Source: Setaria digitata (lineage: Eukaryota > Nematoda > Chromadorea > Rhabditida > Setariidae). From it: 64,000 nt of DNA. The stretch spans positions 1 to 64,000 of the forward strand of contig RCAB01000132.1 in the NCBI GenBank assembly GCA_003640385.1, in the 5' to 3' direction. Positions 25,940-38,520 of this stretch are shown here, one piece after another. Each line of letters opens with the position of its first letter. Within the stretch, counting starts at the first letter, position 1. Under the pieces are notes generated by a model. It did not search any database. It was not told the DNA's origin and saw nothing but the letters and a program-made list of their open reading frames with translations. The translations under genes and the position numbers were made by a program.

Positions 25940-26021
25940 GGCGAGATGGCCGAGTGGTCTAAGGCGCTGGTTTTAGGCACCAGTCTCTCCGGAGGCGTGG
26001 GTTCGAATCCCACTCTCGTCA
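25940..26021 (+). tRNA. tRNA-Leu (anticodon TAG)
   Basis: The sequence folds as a standard class II tRNA. A 7-bp acceptor stem (GGCGAGA with TCTCGTC) carries one G:T pair. The anticodon stem is CTGGT/ACCAG around loop TTTAGGC, so the anticodon is TAG, which reads CTA leucine codons. A long variable arm follows, typical of leucine tRNA, then a T arm GTGGG-TTCGAAT-CCCAC and discriminator A. T runs at 26042-26045 and 26050-26054 can serve as RNA polymerase III terminators. There is no intron. It lies between the ATP synthase e gene and the 3' end of the convergent PGAP2-like gene. Confidence 0.96.
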
Positions 26022-26259
26022 TATGGCTAATGTCGTCCAGATTTTGGAGTTTTTCTTGCACATTTGATTTAATGCGCGATAAGTTATAGTTTGTCTTTTG
26101 AAGGCAAAGGAACTAATGTTATATGTAGGTTGAACAAGGAAGCCGAATGATGTTATATTTTCAAAAAATGAATTTCGAAGGAGCAAATAACATTGCCTTG
26201 TTCACATCGATGATAAAAGTCCCATTAAGGATTAGGCAATTCAGTTACTGTTGTCTAAA

Positions 26260-28995
26260 TTAAGCAACTTTCTGCTGTTTCGATGTAGTGATTTGATAGC
26301 GATCGTGGCAATCATAAATTGCCGATGCGTGGAAACCGTAATTTACCAAAATTAAGACATATTCCGAAAGAGCGAAGAAATTGTAAGCTGAAATTTACAT
26401 GCAAATAGCAAATAATTTAATTTATTAGCAAACAATTTCCAATTTAATAAGATGGAATTGTAATGTAATCCTTAAAAGCAAGAGGGCCATCCCCTAAGAG
26501 GCACAGTAAGAGTTTACTCATTTTACATAAATAATAAATGGTAAGATTCTAAGGATGAAAATGATCGATTAGTCGGTTTCATCTCAAGTCATGGGGATGC
26601 AAGATAAAAGAATACTAAAGAATGGAAGAAATAATAGATAATCTGAATATTCTCTTCTTGGCTTATGATTATATCAGTTCCTGAAAGTTCGGGTGATCGT
26701 AGTGAACAAAACTGCCCCATAGGTTTGGTAGCTTAGTACCACTTACAGTAACTTATTTTAAGTGAAAGAGAAGATACTATTTTGAAGAAATATCGTAACA
26801 AAGAATAAAATGTTATCATAATCATAACTAACACTCATCCATCGTAAGTTTGATATTTGTGAAGAAATTAACATACCGAAATTGTAACATAGTTCCCAGT
26901 ACATAAAGAAAAATGTAAATGTTACAGGTATTAATGCAATATAAACCAGCGTAAGATAAAATTTCAAATTAAAACTCCATCGTCCCTGTAATGCAACGAA
27001 TTACAGTAACCAACTTCCCAAATTTTATAATTTTTTGTTTTTGAAATCTCTTATCGCCTAGATTACGTTTCGTTACTTGCTTTTTTACCTAGAAACAGTG
27101 TTTTATCCTTTCTGGTCAGATTAAGATAGTCTACATTATTTAGACTCCCAATAAAGTAATTTAATAAACTAATTAAAGAATTGGTCTGAAGCCTTATTTA
27201 AAACAAAATGCTTACGCTCACATTAAAGTGTTCAATGTAATGTTTGCTATTTCGAAATGTTACGGTGACAACCGTAAAATATACCGTGCTAGAGATAACA
27301 AATACCATGAAGAAATTAACATGCCAATCTGAATATGATGATGAAATATTGAAACTGCTAATTTTTTTTAATTTGCTTTCTCTTTTAATATTACTTTGAC
27401 TATTATCAATGATAACTTCAAACGCTTTGAATGTAAAAATTCTGCACGAAAAATAGAAACTGAACAGTTACGGGACAAGTTTTTAATAATATTTACTAAA
27501 GTGAGAATGATGATGCAATTCATTCATTTCTTCACGTTCACCAATTATCGTTAATAGAGAAATCATCAAAATTTCAATTGAACCAGATAGGACAATAATT
27601 CGTGACAGCAACGCATGTAACTTGTCATTCTGAACTTCATTTGATGGAATTCGACAAATTCTATCTGAAAAACTCAAACTAAATTATAATTTTCTAGAAT
27701 GAGCGTTAGCGAAAGAAAAAATAAAATAAATTATGAATCTGATTCTTACCAGTGCAATTGCAATGATTGGAAATCTTATTCAAATAACAAAGTACTTTTC
27801 TGTTATCAAACAAAAATCTAGTCTGAGCAAATGAAACAAAATCAGCAGAGCGACATCTTGCATAGATTCTTTACTGCTATAACCAGCATCTCCTGTGTGA
27901 TTATCGGTATTAAGAAGAAATTAGCTTGACTAATACATCTCCCAAAAAATTAAAGTTTGAATACAGGTGTGACATATATGCAGTTTCATCAGAAGAATTG
28001 ATAAGATTGGTTCTCAAACCATTTTAATCATTTACGTTAATTATAATCGGACAGTGATTTAAATCATGGTCTTTCAAATAACAAGCTTGAAAATAATAAT
28101 ATCTTCTCACTTTTCCGAAGTTTTTCTAAGGCTTTTCGTCTGTTCTTAATTAACAGCAATGAATAAAATTCTTTTAACTTACAATTGACCAAAATGAATA
28201 AAAATCGCAATGGAAGATGAAACAATACTGCAGCATTCCATATGATTCGTTCCTTTGGTAAATTGATAATTCGTGAAAATGATGGTACATCAACGGTCTG
28301 TCAAAGAATAAAAATTGAAAACTGAAATTGTTGGAAGGTTGGAAAAAGAAATGCTAAGCAAGAAAAATTTGCAAAAGTTTCAAATAAAAAGAATTATTAT
28401 TAATTATAGCAATCATAAATGATTTACGAAAGTTTTTTTTTCCCTTTTCCACAAGCGAGATAGAAACAAAAAAGGCAGATATTAATTTCATAAAATTTTT
28501 AAATTTGAACTAAAATCCCGCAATTGTACTTTTTGCAATTTTCTTTTTCCACATGTTTTTGTAATCTTCAGTTAACCAAAAATCTATGCGTGCATTTATT
28601 TATTTTTTTTTGAAAGTAGCAAAAGAGGACATTAGAAGAAGGGAGATTGTTATCTTCTGAATGAAAGAGTAAACAGGTAAGCTTACCCCGCATGTCCAAT
28701 TATAGGCTAAAATTTCTTGATAATCCCATAAGAAGCCAAGTACAAAAGCAGTAAGAAGAGCGAAGACTGGTGCACCGATTGTTATAAGAGCATAATTTCG
28801 AAATGAAATTTCAAGTAATACAATATTATCATCATTATCTGCAATGCTTTTATCGCCGTGATGATAAGAGACAGAATGATCCTTAGCATTGCTGATTGTT
28901 TGATATTTATCTTGTACAATTGCTGGATCATTGTTGACTCCTTTTGCTGGCTCACAGATTCTTCCATCATCATTTTGAATAGTAGTGGAATCCAT
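26260..28995 (-). CDS. PGAP2-like GPI-anchor remodelling protein
   Basis: Seven minus-strand exons: 28995-28687, 28297-28183, 27794-27750, 27664-27497, 27328-27222, 26985-26877, 26387-26260, about 326 residues. PGAP2 (Frag1/DRAM/Sfk1 superfamily) is a Golgi multi-spanning protein needed to re-acylate GPI anchors during lipid remodelling. Family hallmarks appear in order: a hydrophilic N-terminus (1-65), a first membrane helix (YALITIGAPVFALLTAFVL), VPSFSRIINLPKERIIWNAA (human has an equivalent PS-PERYIW block), FHLPLRF, a Cys-rich loop (ISNHCNC), CRIP, further helices, and near the end ALSEYVLILVN then FHASAIYD, matching the EYTVVLTN and FHMTAWWD region of the human protein. The small third exon is the weak point: a phase-correct start at 27794 needs a poor AAAAG acceptor. 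The first intron, the Cys-rich loop and the C-terminus are otherwise well supported. Confidence 0.85.
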
Positions 28996-31074
28996 TTTTC
29001 AGTTAACAGGAATAATATTTGTAGCTAGTGCTTACGAAAACTACAAATAGTTGATCATTCAAAACGATATCACCTTATCAGTCACTCCTTGAACTACCCA
29101 TATGCTTCATACTGATAATTGTAAAAATAGAAATATAGTACTGATTCAGAAGCCTGAGAAAACCTTCATGTAGTAACAAGGGATGATGGAAAATGAAATT
29201 TGCGATAATTTTGCCGCTGTTCTTGCTTTCATACAAGTTATTGGAGTTTGTCAATTATAGGTTATCTCCCAGTGATCGTTTGAATACCATTTAATCATTA
29301 CTTCGGAGCTCCCCAAAGTTTGTTCAGGAACTGGATCAATTCTTTTCCCAGATTGGTTAAGATAAAAAAATCTGTTTCATGGTACCACTGACATATACAC
29401 CGTAAAATTTATTGATAAATCAATGAGCCTCAATTTTTTCATTTATTTCGAAATCTTTTTTTTCAATTTCGGTGAGAAATCAAACTGATAAAAATCAGAA
29501 ATCAAAAAGGAAACAAATCGAATAGGCCACTGTTTATAGATCACTCACCGTTATCACTGATGAAAAAGATCACTATAAATTTTGTATGAACAGAAAAAGA
29601 AAAACAATAAAAAATAAGGTGGCGAAAACCGAAGAGAATCTGAAAGCTCAAATTGCAATCAACATTTAATGGTTTCTGGTATCATTTAGACCAGGTGAAA
29701 TCATTTAAACCAGGTGAAATTATCATGCCTTCTCTGCTTCCTCTCCTCTCTTCTTTTCCCTTCCCTTTTTCTTATTTTCTTTTTAGCACATAAACATTTC
29801 AAAATTTTATCGACCTTGAGATGATAATGCTATCATAAGTCAGAGCAAGGACAACTGTATTATTTTACACTTGATCAAAGTAGTCATAAAAAGTCAAGAA
29901 ACTCAGATAATTCTTGGAGCTTGTCCAGAAATCAGTTAGAAAGTAGCAGATAGTATGACAAATTTTGATCTGTTTATTTAAAATTCAATTTTTTTTCCTG
30001 TGAAAATCCACGTATGCAATTTATATTTGATGAGTGAGAATAAACCGATTTCTACACTCCGGAAAAATTAGTTTTTAGTGAAGATGCCGCTTTGATGTTT
30101 GTAAAGAATCGAAAAAAAATTCAACTAGAATATCTAATTTGTCGAAAAAACTATTTAGTATATTCGATTTCGAAGTTTTTTGTGTGAATATTAACTTCGA
30201 GAACACGCTGTTGTAGAGAAAGAAGTGGTACTTTATTGTCAAATTATTCACAATCATATCAGAACTGCTATAGATGTGTTCTAATGAAGTAAATTGATAA
30301 ATTTAGATTTAACTACATTTGAATTTGAAATTAAATGAAGAAAATTAAGCAAAAAACTTTGAAGAGTAGAGATCCGGAAGTTTCAATTATTGAAAAGAAG
30401 AACTTCGAAGTTACGTTGAAGATTCCTTCAACCTGATAAAGTACGTGTATACGTAAATATTTTTCTATAATTAGCAGCAATTTTATAAATTTTCCAACTT
30501 GTTCTCTCCATACTTTCTGCTCTATTCCATCTCTATAAGTTTAAATTTTTCTTCCTTTCTTTATCATGTGACATTTTGCAATTTGAAATTTTATTTATTA
30601 AACAAGCAAACTTTTTTTTCTTCTAGCAGTCATATCACAGTAAAGTAGCATAACTATTCGTGAGTGCTTTTTTAGCCAATAAGAGTGCAAATAATGCATT
30701 AAAGTTATTGATAAGTTAATTCACTGATAAATATAAATTGATTTCATCCGACAGTAGCTCTGTGCTATGACGAAAATTCTGATTGATGAATTGGGAAAGG
30801 GCTGCATTCTTTACAGACTTCCCTTTAATTATCTAATATTTTTAATAGCACAATAAGAGGTACAAGGAATTTAAAATAGAAAACTGAAATTGGACAAATT
30901 TAAGGAAAAAATTATAAATTTCATAGAATAAAGACATAAATTCGAAATGCAAAGAGAGGAATTTCATTCATCCTAAAATGCATAATCATTTAAGAGTTTA
31001 AAATTTTGATTAAAATTGATTAAGACACTTCAGATGACATAATTAGCTTTCTTTGCTCCGCAAGAATGGAACTT
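28996..31074. other. Intergenic region between PGAP2-like and FAM161 genes
   Basis: No coding exon seen. It should hold the promoter of the PGAP2-like gene (just above 28995) and the 3' end of the FAM161 gene. It contains an exact-length tandem duplication at 29681-29718 and a pyrimidine tract at 29725-29790. Confidence 0.6.
29681..29718. repeat. 19-bp tandem duplication
   Basis: Two adjacent 19-base copies of ATCATTTAGACCAGGTGAA (29681-29699 and 29700-29718) differ at one base. No known function. Confidence 0.85.
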
Positions 31075-34000
31075 CTAGCTGCACATCGAGCTTTCGCTGT
31101 TTGTCCCGAATTTAGATGTATCATCAATTGCATTGCTTTCATTTTCGCTTTCTTCATTATCATCATCCTCTTCGTCATCATCACTCTCATCATCATCATA
31201 ACGATCACCATCAACAATATCATCATTACTACTATCACCATCAGTATCACATTCATTCGGGTGCTCTGATTCCTTGTCTTTTCCATCGCTATCTGATACG
31301 TACGAACTACTGCTACGGGTTTCCGTTTTAGAAGTTTGCTAGAAATGAGCAGTTCGATGATAAAGTGCTTAGACGGAAAATTGAAACTAAATTAAAAAAA
31401 TAACTGAGAAAAATTTAGCTTAAACTATATTCCTTTATCAGTTTTAAAAGTTAGAGATCATATCCAGCCCCACTGACCTTATAAAGGATTTCAATAACTG
31501 ACTTATGACCTGATGTCAACTAACGCTAGAAAAAGCATACCATTTCATTACTGTCTTGGTTTAATTCAGAAATAGCCATCGACTGTTGATCACTGGAAGT
31601 GGTTATCACTTCTTCCTTACGACTATTTGAATATTCACGCTGAATGCATACTTTCCTCGTGTTGCTTTTCGCTGCTCTTATCGTCTCCTTATATTTCCGT
31701 TCAAATCTTAAATTTGTTCAGTGAAGAAATCAGAGGCTTCAATTTCTTTTCCACTACTACTGCAGCCTAATGCGAGAGAGAACTTGAAGTTTTCCTGTCG
31801 ATTGACAAAAAATTGCAGCAAGAACAACGTTATCAGTTAGAGATTTCATTCTGTGGCATTAGCAAACCAGATGGTTTCAGTTTATCACGTCAATTAATTA
31901 TAAGCTTTTATAAATTAATTGTAATTAAAAGAAGAAACAAACAAACAGGCCCTTTCATTAGCAAAACCACGTTACAAAAGGTGTTCACAGATGGAGAAGG
32001 ATTGTACTTGAAACTATGGGAAGATATTCTATGGATCAAGTAGAAGCACTTCTAATTTGTTTCCCATTCAGTAAACATAAGCAATTATGAGTGATGTTTA
32101 CAAACATATTTTGATTAAAATTATTAATAATTAAATCAATCAAAACAATTACCGTTGCATTTTGATAAGCATTTCCTGTTGTTCCACAATGAGTGCTCGC
32201 GTGTTAACACGCCGTTTCATTTCTTCCAGTTCATTACGATACTGAACTGCTCGTTCTTGTTCTTTTGTTCTATATCAAATAAAAGGAAATCATCTGTTAG
32301 AAATCGAAACATTTCATACAGTAACATTAAATGATCAAGAAAGCTATTAACAATTTCAGTACATGTGATTGCATTAGCTATTGCACTTTCAGTTTAACTT
32401 GTCATCCCCTAATGCTTCTTCTTGCTTTAGGAAACTTGAAAATCCAATATTGTTATCCATTAGTGATAACGAAGCAAAACGCAAGAGTCCTTAACCTTTT
32501 GCTGTTAGAATGTTAAAACACTCTGATAGAATAATATCAATATCGATATATTATATTAACCCAATGGAATTTTTCAAAAGCAATTTAAAATATTTACATA
32601 TTTTTGAGCAGAAAAAGAAATGCTAACTTTTAACTAAAATTAAAAATCCCATGACTTGAAAACTTAAAAATTTTCCAAGAAGGTATTTCCACATCGATGG
32701 CAATCTACAGAATCCCCTCACACTTATCGTTGCATGGACTTAAATTTACTTTTTCTCCTTTAGTCTACGTTGAACATCGTATACGGTGGTCACTTCGGTT
32801 GAGAATCTTTGCTTCAGCTTTATACGTGCTAATTCACCTCGTTTCTTCATTAATTCCCAGAATTTCTGCGAAAAATTTTGCTCGGTTTCTAATTTTTGGG
32901 CTCGAATCCTTCAAGCAAAACCCTTTTCAGTAATCATTTACACCAGTGGTTTCGGATGAAGTTGAAGTTGCTATTGCTTTCTGTTATTTACCTCTGTGTT
33001 TCCTCTCCTCATAAGACTTATAATTCAGTATTTTAAGACAGCATCTTCCTTTCAGGTTGAAGAAACAGGTCGTAATGAAACAAAACATACTGCGAAATAA
33101 AAAGGATGGATCAAGGAAAGTAGGATGGAAATACTGTAACGCATTGCAGGCTGAATACCGTATGCATTATCAAAATTCACTCGTACGTTTTTACAAACGT
33201 GTACAATTGTTTCGATTCATGGAATCAGACAAATTTTTGCGTCACTTTTGATTCCTTTTTTCTTTTCGTTTGACTTCCCTTAAACGCTGCGAAAATTTTC
33301 AGAATGGATTTCTTAAAATTTCTATACTTTTGGCATTGAACTTCTTATTTTTATCTATTCTTTTTGACTTTAATTTAAAAATAAAAGAACCGATTAGCTT
33401 CGTTACGCAACAAAGATGCATGATTCAGACGTATTCCAGGTCCATTATATTCTCGTAAATTGCTCATTGAATGACTACGACGGTGTATTTTTGGAAGCGG
33501 GATTTCATGATTGCACTAAAAATTATGTTTAGCGAATCTGCTAGAAACATAGATGCAAATAAAAAGATATAGCTAATAAACTTTTGCAATATTCAAGAAA
33601 AAAAGGAAAAAAAGTGTTTGAAAAAAAAATTTCTTGTTTTACTTCTAAAAAAAGAAAATTAAATTTCAAAAATAAGAAAGAACAACAATGAAAAAATTGA
33701 TAACTTTATGATTAATTGTTCGTTCATCGGTTTGAAAGTAAAAAGGTGTCACAACGGTTACAGGACGCTTTGCTGCCGCTTTCTCCAATTTATCTAACAG
33801 CTGTTCATGTAATTTTTTGAAATTAGGTATCTAAAATGTCGACATCCGGTAGAAACAGGTATTCGTAAATTCGAGAATTTAAACTTTACTAGAAAATACT
33901 GTTTAAAAAAAAAGGAGTTTGGATTGCAAAAAACGCAAGGACAGCAACTATTTTAGTAAGAGAAGTAAGGTTAGTCAGGAAATAGAAGGGGAAATTCAAG

Positions 34001-37000
34001 AAATCCTCTAAACTGAACTCTAAAGATGCTAAAAAAAGTCTAAGTAAGGCTAGTTACTGATGCTCGTACTTAAAAAAGGCTTTAAAAGAAGTAAGAAAAA
34101 CAAATTCTTCGTCTTTTTCATTTAACATCCTTTTCACTTTAAGAAATTAAGATATATTTTTTTTAATTATACGTCGAAATTCAGAGTATATTTTTTCGTT
34201 TTGATAAATTAATCATTCGCTCAAATTAACTTCTGTTGAAAATTAAATTAAATTTTTCATGTGACAAGGATGCAAGGAGCAAATGTGAAAGATTTAATTT
34301 GCTTCATTTTGTCATTTAGTTAAGAGTGATGATTTTTGTTCAATTTTGAAACTGTTCTTTTTTTCTTGCTAGCAATATTTTCATCAATTCTTCCTTCCCT
34401 TTTAAATTTAGACAGTAATTTTTTACGACTTTTTGTTTTTGGAGAGTTAGATTGGAACTATGCAAATGATATCTTAGACACCTTTTGCTAAAAGGAAAAG
34501 AGACTTGAAAAGAACGCAAAAGTATATGATTGACATAACTTTCGAGAATAACGATTATTATGCTCTGGCTCCCGAGCAGTGCAATATTTTCCGTGTCGAA
34601 GGTGATGTTGTACCTTTGATCGCGTCGCGTGCTCCTGCAATTAACGACCAGATTTAATTAGTGCAAGTAACAAATAATACGCATGAAATTCTTTGAGATT
34701 AAACATTCTTGAGTTTCCATTTCTTTTCTTAAAGAACCTTCACTGAGCAAAAATTCCGTTTTGAGATTTTCCCCTGTAATCACATTAGAAATAACATCGA
34801 CATCTGACAATTAAATCATTAATTGCTAACAATCTTTGATTATTCTTCTACCATAATCAAGTTTTTGTAGGATGGAGAACTGTGGTCTTCATTTCGCTCT
34901 CCGCGGATTAAATTTTGGTTATTTTTAAAAGGACTTATTAAACACGAAATAAATCGGAAATTTCCTTTTTTTTAAATCTTCTTTTAATCATTTAAATGAT
35001 TACCAAATTGTTGGTAATAACAAAAGAACTGTTGCTAAGAATCAGTCGGAGTTGTGAAATACTTTCAAACGAAAAAACTTAGCATGTATTAAAAAAAGCA
35101 TAATTTTTCATGTACATTTTAAATATATGATATTTCTCTATTTATTATCTACTTATTCGATTATATGGTTGATAATAAGTAATAATTAACGGGAATGAAC
35201 GAAAATGAATTCTAGATTACAAACCTGTATCCATCAATCCATGAAGCATTGATGTAATCGATAAGTTTGTTACACTGATATTGAGTGATATTTTCACATT
35301 TGTTATTTAACTAATAATTTTAGAACATTTGAAACTTAATTTCTTTTTCTATTTTCGGTATTATAGCTCAATATACCAAAATCACGATCAAGAGATGAAG
35401 TCCCAGAAATTCTGGAACTCCGAGGAAAAGTAAACCTCAAGCCCTGATGGAGCACGACTTGTACGGATCAATTGTGCTGCACGTTCCGTTTTCCGGCGAG
35501 CCCTCTTGCATGCTTGAATTTCGTCTTTGTAAGGCGATACGTAGACGCTAAGTGGAACATCTCTTGCTTTGAAAACTTCTCTCTTGTTCCAGTCAGGTGC
35601 TTCAGCACTGATACATCGTCGCAGATGGAAGTTTTCTGGTTCAAAACGTGTACCCACCCGTGAAAGACGCATTTTTTTTAGCATCTCCACTGCTCTCTGA
35701 TGCCGTGCCTCACGTGCCTGACTTTGGATAATTCATTAAAACTTAAATATATACATTCATAATTGTGTAAGATCATCACAATTATTTGATTTCGTTTAAT
35801 ACCATATTTGTCAGAATTGTTACTATAAAGGTTATATTTGGTGTTAACTTCCTAGTCACCAGAATTTAAGGTGTTGTTACTTAGACTAGAATTCTTTACA
35901 AATCAGCTACACGACCAGCCAGAATTTGGTTTTCTTTTCTATTATAACTTGAAAAGGAAAACAAGAATTAGAAGAGGGAACTTTTTCTTCCTTTTCGCAC
36001 AGTTGTTGATACCGCGGTTCATAGGTTGATCGTGGTACCTTTCGCGCCTTGTTTCTGAAACGAATAATTGTCTGTAAAACGTTATTGTTGATCTTCTCTG
36101 CTAAATTAGATTTGATTCTTTCATACGAATGATTCTCTAAAGTTTTTTTTTTACAAATATCATGTTGAAATGTCTACCGAAGAAATATTATTTTTTCCAT
36201 TTCTTCCATTTCCTCAATCTTCTTCTTTTCTATTAATTCATTTACAAATCGCCAAGAATATGATTCTCGAGTCGGTCTTGTATTATTCCTTTAATAAGGA
36301 CATTAAATTTAATCAAATTTCGTTCTTTCCTATTCCATTTTTTTATTTCAAAAAAAGATGAAGATTAAATTTTAGACAACAAAACTGATTTAAAACAAAA
36401 TTTGACAAATTCCAAAGTGATTCTTTTATAAGTTTTGCAAATAAATCACTGAATGTGCGACATCAAAAAGAGAGTAATTTTTATCAATTAACTAAACACC
36501 TTAGATATGATCCTTGGATAGCAGTAGCGCTAACATCAGCTTTTGGTATCCATTTTTCAGTATATTCAAATTTTTGTTCTTCACACCAACTATGTTTCTG
36601 AGTTCGAATCAGTGATTGCAGCGAATGTGATTGTTTACGATTATCATTATCACTCCAACTATTTTTTGCACCATTTTGGTGTACTAAATTGAACAAATAA
36701 AGCTGATTGGATCACAATTGTTGAGAATTACAATATTGATAATTTTTGATAATTTAATATCAATTTAAGTAAGACACAGTGATAAATGAGAAAAATTTGA
36801 TTAATTTATTTCTCGAAGTATTCATTTCAAATTATACTCGCTGCAAAAAATAAATTGGAATCGATGAGGCAGAAAAATTAGATTCAGGGAAATAGAAGAA
36901 ATTGGATTCAGTAAAATAGAGAGAGCTGGTTTTGGTGAAGTAGAAGAACTGAATTCATGGATTCAGTATCCACGTATCCACGACGATAGAATATCATCTT

Positions 37001-37863
37001 TTGACAAGCTATTTTTCTTTTGAAGATAAATTCCCTTTTGATTGACTAACATATTTGTTGTTGGTATTTTTGCTTCATATAACTTCTACTTTTTTAAACC
37101 TCACTTGTTTAAATTTTTAAAACTACATAGAATACTAACAAAATATAAATTGAACTACCAAATATATTCATGAAGTATTAATATATAAAATTCAACTATA
37201 AAATAAAACTTAAACTCGAACTATAACATATTCCTTTGCATTAGTGTTACACCGCCAACACGTTATAAAAAAAAATTATGATAAATTTTTTGATAGAATT
37301 AGTACTTTTAGAATCTGTAAGATGTAGAAGTAAACCAGAATCTTGTTGTCCAATAAAACTATGAGAAATGTTCGCTGATGTGGCATCTTTGCTTGAGGAC
37401 AAGTCATACATTTCCTTAATTACAGCAAATGTTTTCTTGTGTTTCTGTCGTATCTCCATCAAATGCATCATAAAGGTTGGATCTCGCAAACGATTTTCAT
37501 CCTGAAATTCGAAGACTGAATCGTTTCATGTAAGCGATAAGTGATCATTAAATTGATTGATTGATCATCTAACTATAGAAAGCCACACCAAATTATATAT
37601 ATTTCTATGATCATTTTAAAACAAAGATAAAATAACAATAAATAAATAACTAAAATGAATGGAAAATTAATTGTTAAGGCAGCAGCTAATTTTTTGAACT
37701 ATAACGAAAAAATTACAAAAATTGATTTGTTTCAATGTGTATGTAGCAAAGATTGATTTGAAAGTTCGGGAGTTTAAAATATATAAGATGAGAAAATAAT
37801 AACTTGTAAAGCGACATCAAGGAATTGATCAGTGGCATCCAGAGCACGTTTCATTTCTTCCAT
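31075..37863 (-). CDS. FAM161-family ciliary/centrosomal protein
   Basis: Twelve minus-strand exons: 37863-37804, 37501-37306, 36683-36500, 36054-35982, 35717-35436, 33830-33705, 33515 to 33391 or 33399, 33286-33246, 32908-32750, 32269-32153, 31706-31541, 31338-31075; about 594 residues. FAM161 proteins bind microtubules at centrioles and the ciliary base; human FAM161A is a retinal disease gene. The family order is present: an N-terminal IRQKHKKTFAVIKEMYD helix, KVPRSTYEPRYQ, FKARDVPLSVYVSPYKDEI followed by RAAQLIRTSRAP, IPNFKKLHEQ with RPVTVVTPFYFQT, FWELMKKRGELAR, the EELEMK-like NELEEMKRRVNTRALIVEQQ block, FERKYKETIRAA, and an acidic Asp/Glu/Ser-rich tail like that of FAM161A. One junction (exon 7 to 8) joins in phase only with a GC donor at 33398, and a 7-codon exon at 34634-34614 may also belong. 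An X-box-like site lies upstream. Confidence 0.82.
34526..34657 (+). other. Short plus-strand open frame inside a FAM161 intron
   Basis: A 43-codon ATG frame (stop 34655-34657) lies within the 1.6-kb intron between FAM161 exons 5 and 6. It is unusually GC-rich for this window and reads as a plausible peptide (YYALAPEQCNIFRVEGDVVP). The opposite strand over the same bases carries a possible 21-base FAM161 exon, 34634-34614, with TTGCAG before it and GTACAA after it. That exon would add EHATRSK in phase, where FAM161 relatives have a similar charged stretch. I cannot tell which, if either, is used. Confidence 0.3.
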
Positions 37864-38503
37864 TACTATTTCAATAAAATATCACAATCTAGAATGTCCT
37901 TTCTCGAAAAAAAATAAAGCTTAAAAGAGTTAAAAGTGATTAAACACAGCTGTTGTACGTACGTGAAACGTGATCGCACAAGTAGATGAATCTTTTTTAA
38001 AGTGAAGCTAAATATAGGAAGTTGCACCTTTTTAAATTTTAAGACTTTTTTTGACAGACTGTGTAATTCATATTACAGTTGTCGATGGTTATTATTTAGG
38101 ATTTTTATAAAGTTAACTTTCAAATACAGAAATTCTTGAAAGAAATTTCTCACCATTAGAGATTGTTTATTTTCATTAAACAAGATGTAATATTTAGATG
38201 AATTTTTTAAAATAATATAGAAATTTAAATCAAATGACGAAACTCTAAAGTTTTTCTGAACTAAAAGTGCCTAGAAGCAGATCCAATTAAGATATGAAAT
38301 TTCTTAATTATACTTAGCTTGGTATCTTAGTTTGAAGGAATTAGGAGACGTAAAGTGCCAAAAAAAACGTCAGAATCTGCGTGAAAATATGCTGAAAGAT
38401 TACGATAAATTTTATATAGTGAAATTTGAGTAAAGTTGAAAATGCTAGTGAAACCAGTGCCAAAAGCAAAGATTGCTAATCGAATCATTTACATTTTACG
38501 GCG

Positions 38504-38517
38504 GTTGCCGTGGTGAC
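38504..38517. promoter_or_regulatory. X-box-like RFX/DAF-19 site upstream of FAM161 gene
   Basis: GTTGCCGTGGTGAC matches the nematode X-box consensus RYYNYYATRRNRAC at 13 of 14 positions on either strand. RFX factors (DAF-19 in C. elegans) bind such sites in front of ciliary genes. It lies about 640 bases before the predicted FAM161 start, further than usual in C. elegans, so a 5' untranslated or missed first exon may sit between them. Its GC-rich sequence stands out in AT-rich surroundings. A TATA-like TATATAAAA on the minus strand lies near 38412-38420. Confidence 0.6.
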
Positions 38518-38520
38518 CAT

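Noticed and set aside
25829..26089. Overlapping open frames on both strands around 25940
   Set aside because: They cross the tRNA-Leu gene and reflect its GC-rich sequence.
28081..28182. Extension of PGAP2 exon 2 past its donor
   Set aside because: The frame stays open by chance, but a consensus GTAAGT donor ends the exon and the family sequence resumes in exon 3.
31020..31286. Open frames on both strands with Met- or Ile-rich peptides
   Set aside because: Shadows of the real FAM161 exon 12, whose GAT/GAA-rich acidic tail creates them.
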